This document shows, in pieces, positions 63,709 to 64,000 of a stretch of DNA of 64,000 bases. Numbering within the stretch: position 1 is the first letter of the stretch; each line of letters begins with the position of its first letter. The notes beneath the pieces are model-generated. The model was not told where the DNA came from and searched no databases. It saw only the letters and a list, made by a program, of their open reading frames with translations. The translations under genes and the position numbers were made by a program. The stretch comes from Fidelibacterota bacterium. GTDB lineage: Bacteria; Fidelibacterota; Marinisomatia; Marinisomatales; Marinisomataceae. The stretch is taken from contig BOWX01000002.1 of NCBI GenBank assembly GCA_019650355.1, forward strand, positions 124,001-188,000, given 5' to 3'.

Positions 63709-64000
63709 TTAATCTTTATCGCTTACAAATGATCCATTAACATCATTTAATAGCTCAACATCTTTAATTTCAGTATCCTCTTCTTCAGATATATTTTCTT
63801 GCGTTACTGATTCTTCATCCGCTATAAAATAGTTTGATTGAGAAGGTTGAATTAAATAAGCTGAGAGCATGAAAATACAAAATATAGACAGGGTAAGATA
63901 AATAAAGTTTTGTCTTGAAAATCCCATAATTCCACTACTAACATTTTGATTATCATTTAATGCATTAATACGATCTTGAAGTTTTTTATCGAAACTATCG
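63709..64000 (-). CDS. Single-pass membrane protein of unknown function (N-terminal part beyond window)
   Basis: The frame is open to base 64000, so this is probably a partial gene rather than one starting at the internal ATG at 63927. The visible 96 residues contain a polar stretch (KKLQDRINALNDNQ), one membrane helix (about the segment IYLTLSIFCIFMLSAYLI) and an acidic extracytoplasmic tail of about 45 residues rich in Glu and Asp. No family is recognised. Anti-sigma-like or TPR-associated anchors share this layout. A 48-base gap separates it from the TPR lipoprotein. Confidence 0.6.
   Translation of the reverse strand, partial: DSFDKKLQDRINALNDNQNVSSGIMGFSRQNFIYLTLSIFCIFMLSAYLIQPSQSNYFIADEESVTQENISEEEDTEIKDVELLNDVNGSFVSDKD

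Noticed and set aside
63709-63927. Complete 72-residue gene starting at 63927
   Set aside because: The frame is open upstream to the window edge with plausible coding composition, so the ATG at 63927 is probably internal and the gene is partial.
1-64000. CRISPR array, tRNA, rRNA or insertion sequence
   Set aside because: No regularly spaced short direct repeats, cloverleaf-like stretches, rRNA-like sequence, transposase gene or flanking inverted repeats were seen, and no gap is large enough for most of these.

Overview
The window is a compact, AT-rich (roughly 30% G+C by eye) chromosomal segment of a free-living, double-membraned bacterium, entirely housekeeping in character. About 63 protein genes are present. 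No gap exceeds about 105 bases, many neighbours overlap by 1-14 bases (TAATG and ATGA junctions), and several convergent pairs overlap at their 3' ends. No rRNA, tRNA, CRISPR array, insertion sequence or prophage was seen. Gene content and order (ileS-dksA/traR-lspA, mitochondrial-type aconitase, ATP-dependent pckA, YfhO, SPOR, LolB-like lipoprotein next to a TPR lipoprotein, LptF/G permease) suggest the Bacteroidetes/Chlorobi/Marinimicrobia (FCB) side of the tree. The streamlined, AT-rich style would fit a marine lineage such as Marinimicrobia (SAR406), but that placement is inference.

Region 1 (1-15.6 kb, all minus strand) is the division and cell-wall (dcw) cluster with flanking genes. In transcription order it reads maf-rodZ, then mraZ-rsmH-ftsL-ftsI-ftsZ-murD-ftsW-murG-murC-murB-ftsQ-ftsA, a terminator, a 92-residue unknown, an M23 endopeptidase and the start of miaB. 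Two features stand out: ftsZ sits directly after ftsI, and murE, murF and mraY are absent. A promoter with two TGGNT boxes spaced 10 bp, resembling an MraZ operator, precedes mraZ.

Region 2 (15.6-28.4 kb, mostly plus) carries central metabolism and lipid synthesis: aconitase, gatB, dusB, pruA, sucCD, ndk, a SPOR protein, rpmF and fabD-fabG-acpP-fabF; rpmB is on the minus strand. Region 3 (28.4-33.5 kb) holds a bifunctional phosphoglucose/phosphomannose isomerase, a polyprenyl synthase, a eukaryotic-type phosphomannomutase, an alanine/glycine symporter and, divergently, an LptF/G permease. Region 4 (33.5-47.2 kb, minus) is a tight run pyrF-pyrE-patatin-dsbD-degP-ileS-dksA-like-lspA-rluD-xer-pckA, then greA. 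Region 5 (47.3-50.6 kb) has an acetyltransferase and two sodium-coupled transporters. Region 6 (50.5-64 kb, minus) is one long co-directional run: envelope lipoproteins, three glycosyltransferases, a flippase, YfhO, yajC, def, fmt, a kinase-less PASTA protein, an unknown lipoprotein and hflX.

Taken together, the sodium-coupled amino-acid and dicarboxylate carriers, PruA, the TCA enzymes and PckA suggest a heterotroph that oxidises amino acids and makes sugars by gluconeogenesis.

A caution about sequence quality: ten genes (murG, murD, ftsZ, ftsI, ftsL, rsmH, sucD, ndk, the SPOR gene and fabD) are split by single-base shifts, many at short homopolymers. All lie in two stretches, about 6.3-13.1 kb and 23.4-25.5 kb. 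Their motifs continue in the next frame and their ends stay coupled to neighbours, so I read these as sequencing or consensus errors and annotate each as one gene. I found no convincing undescribed system; the most interesting items are the dcw rearrangement, the mannose-phosphate gene set and the variant isoleucyl-tRNA synthetase.
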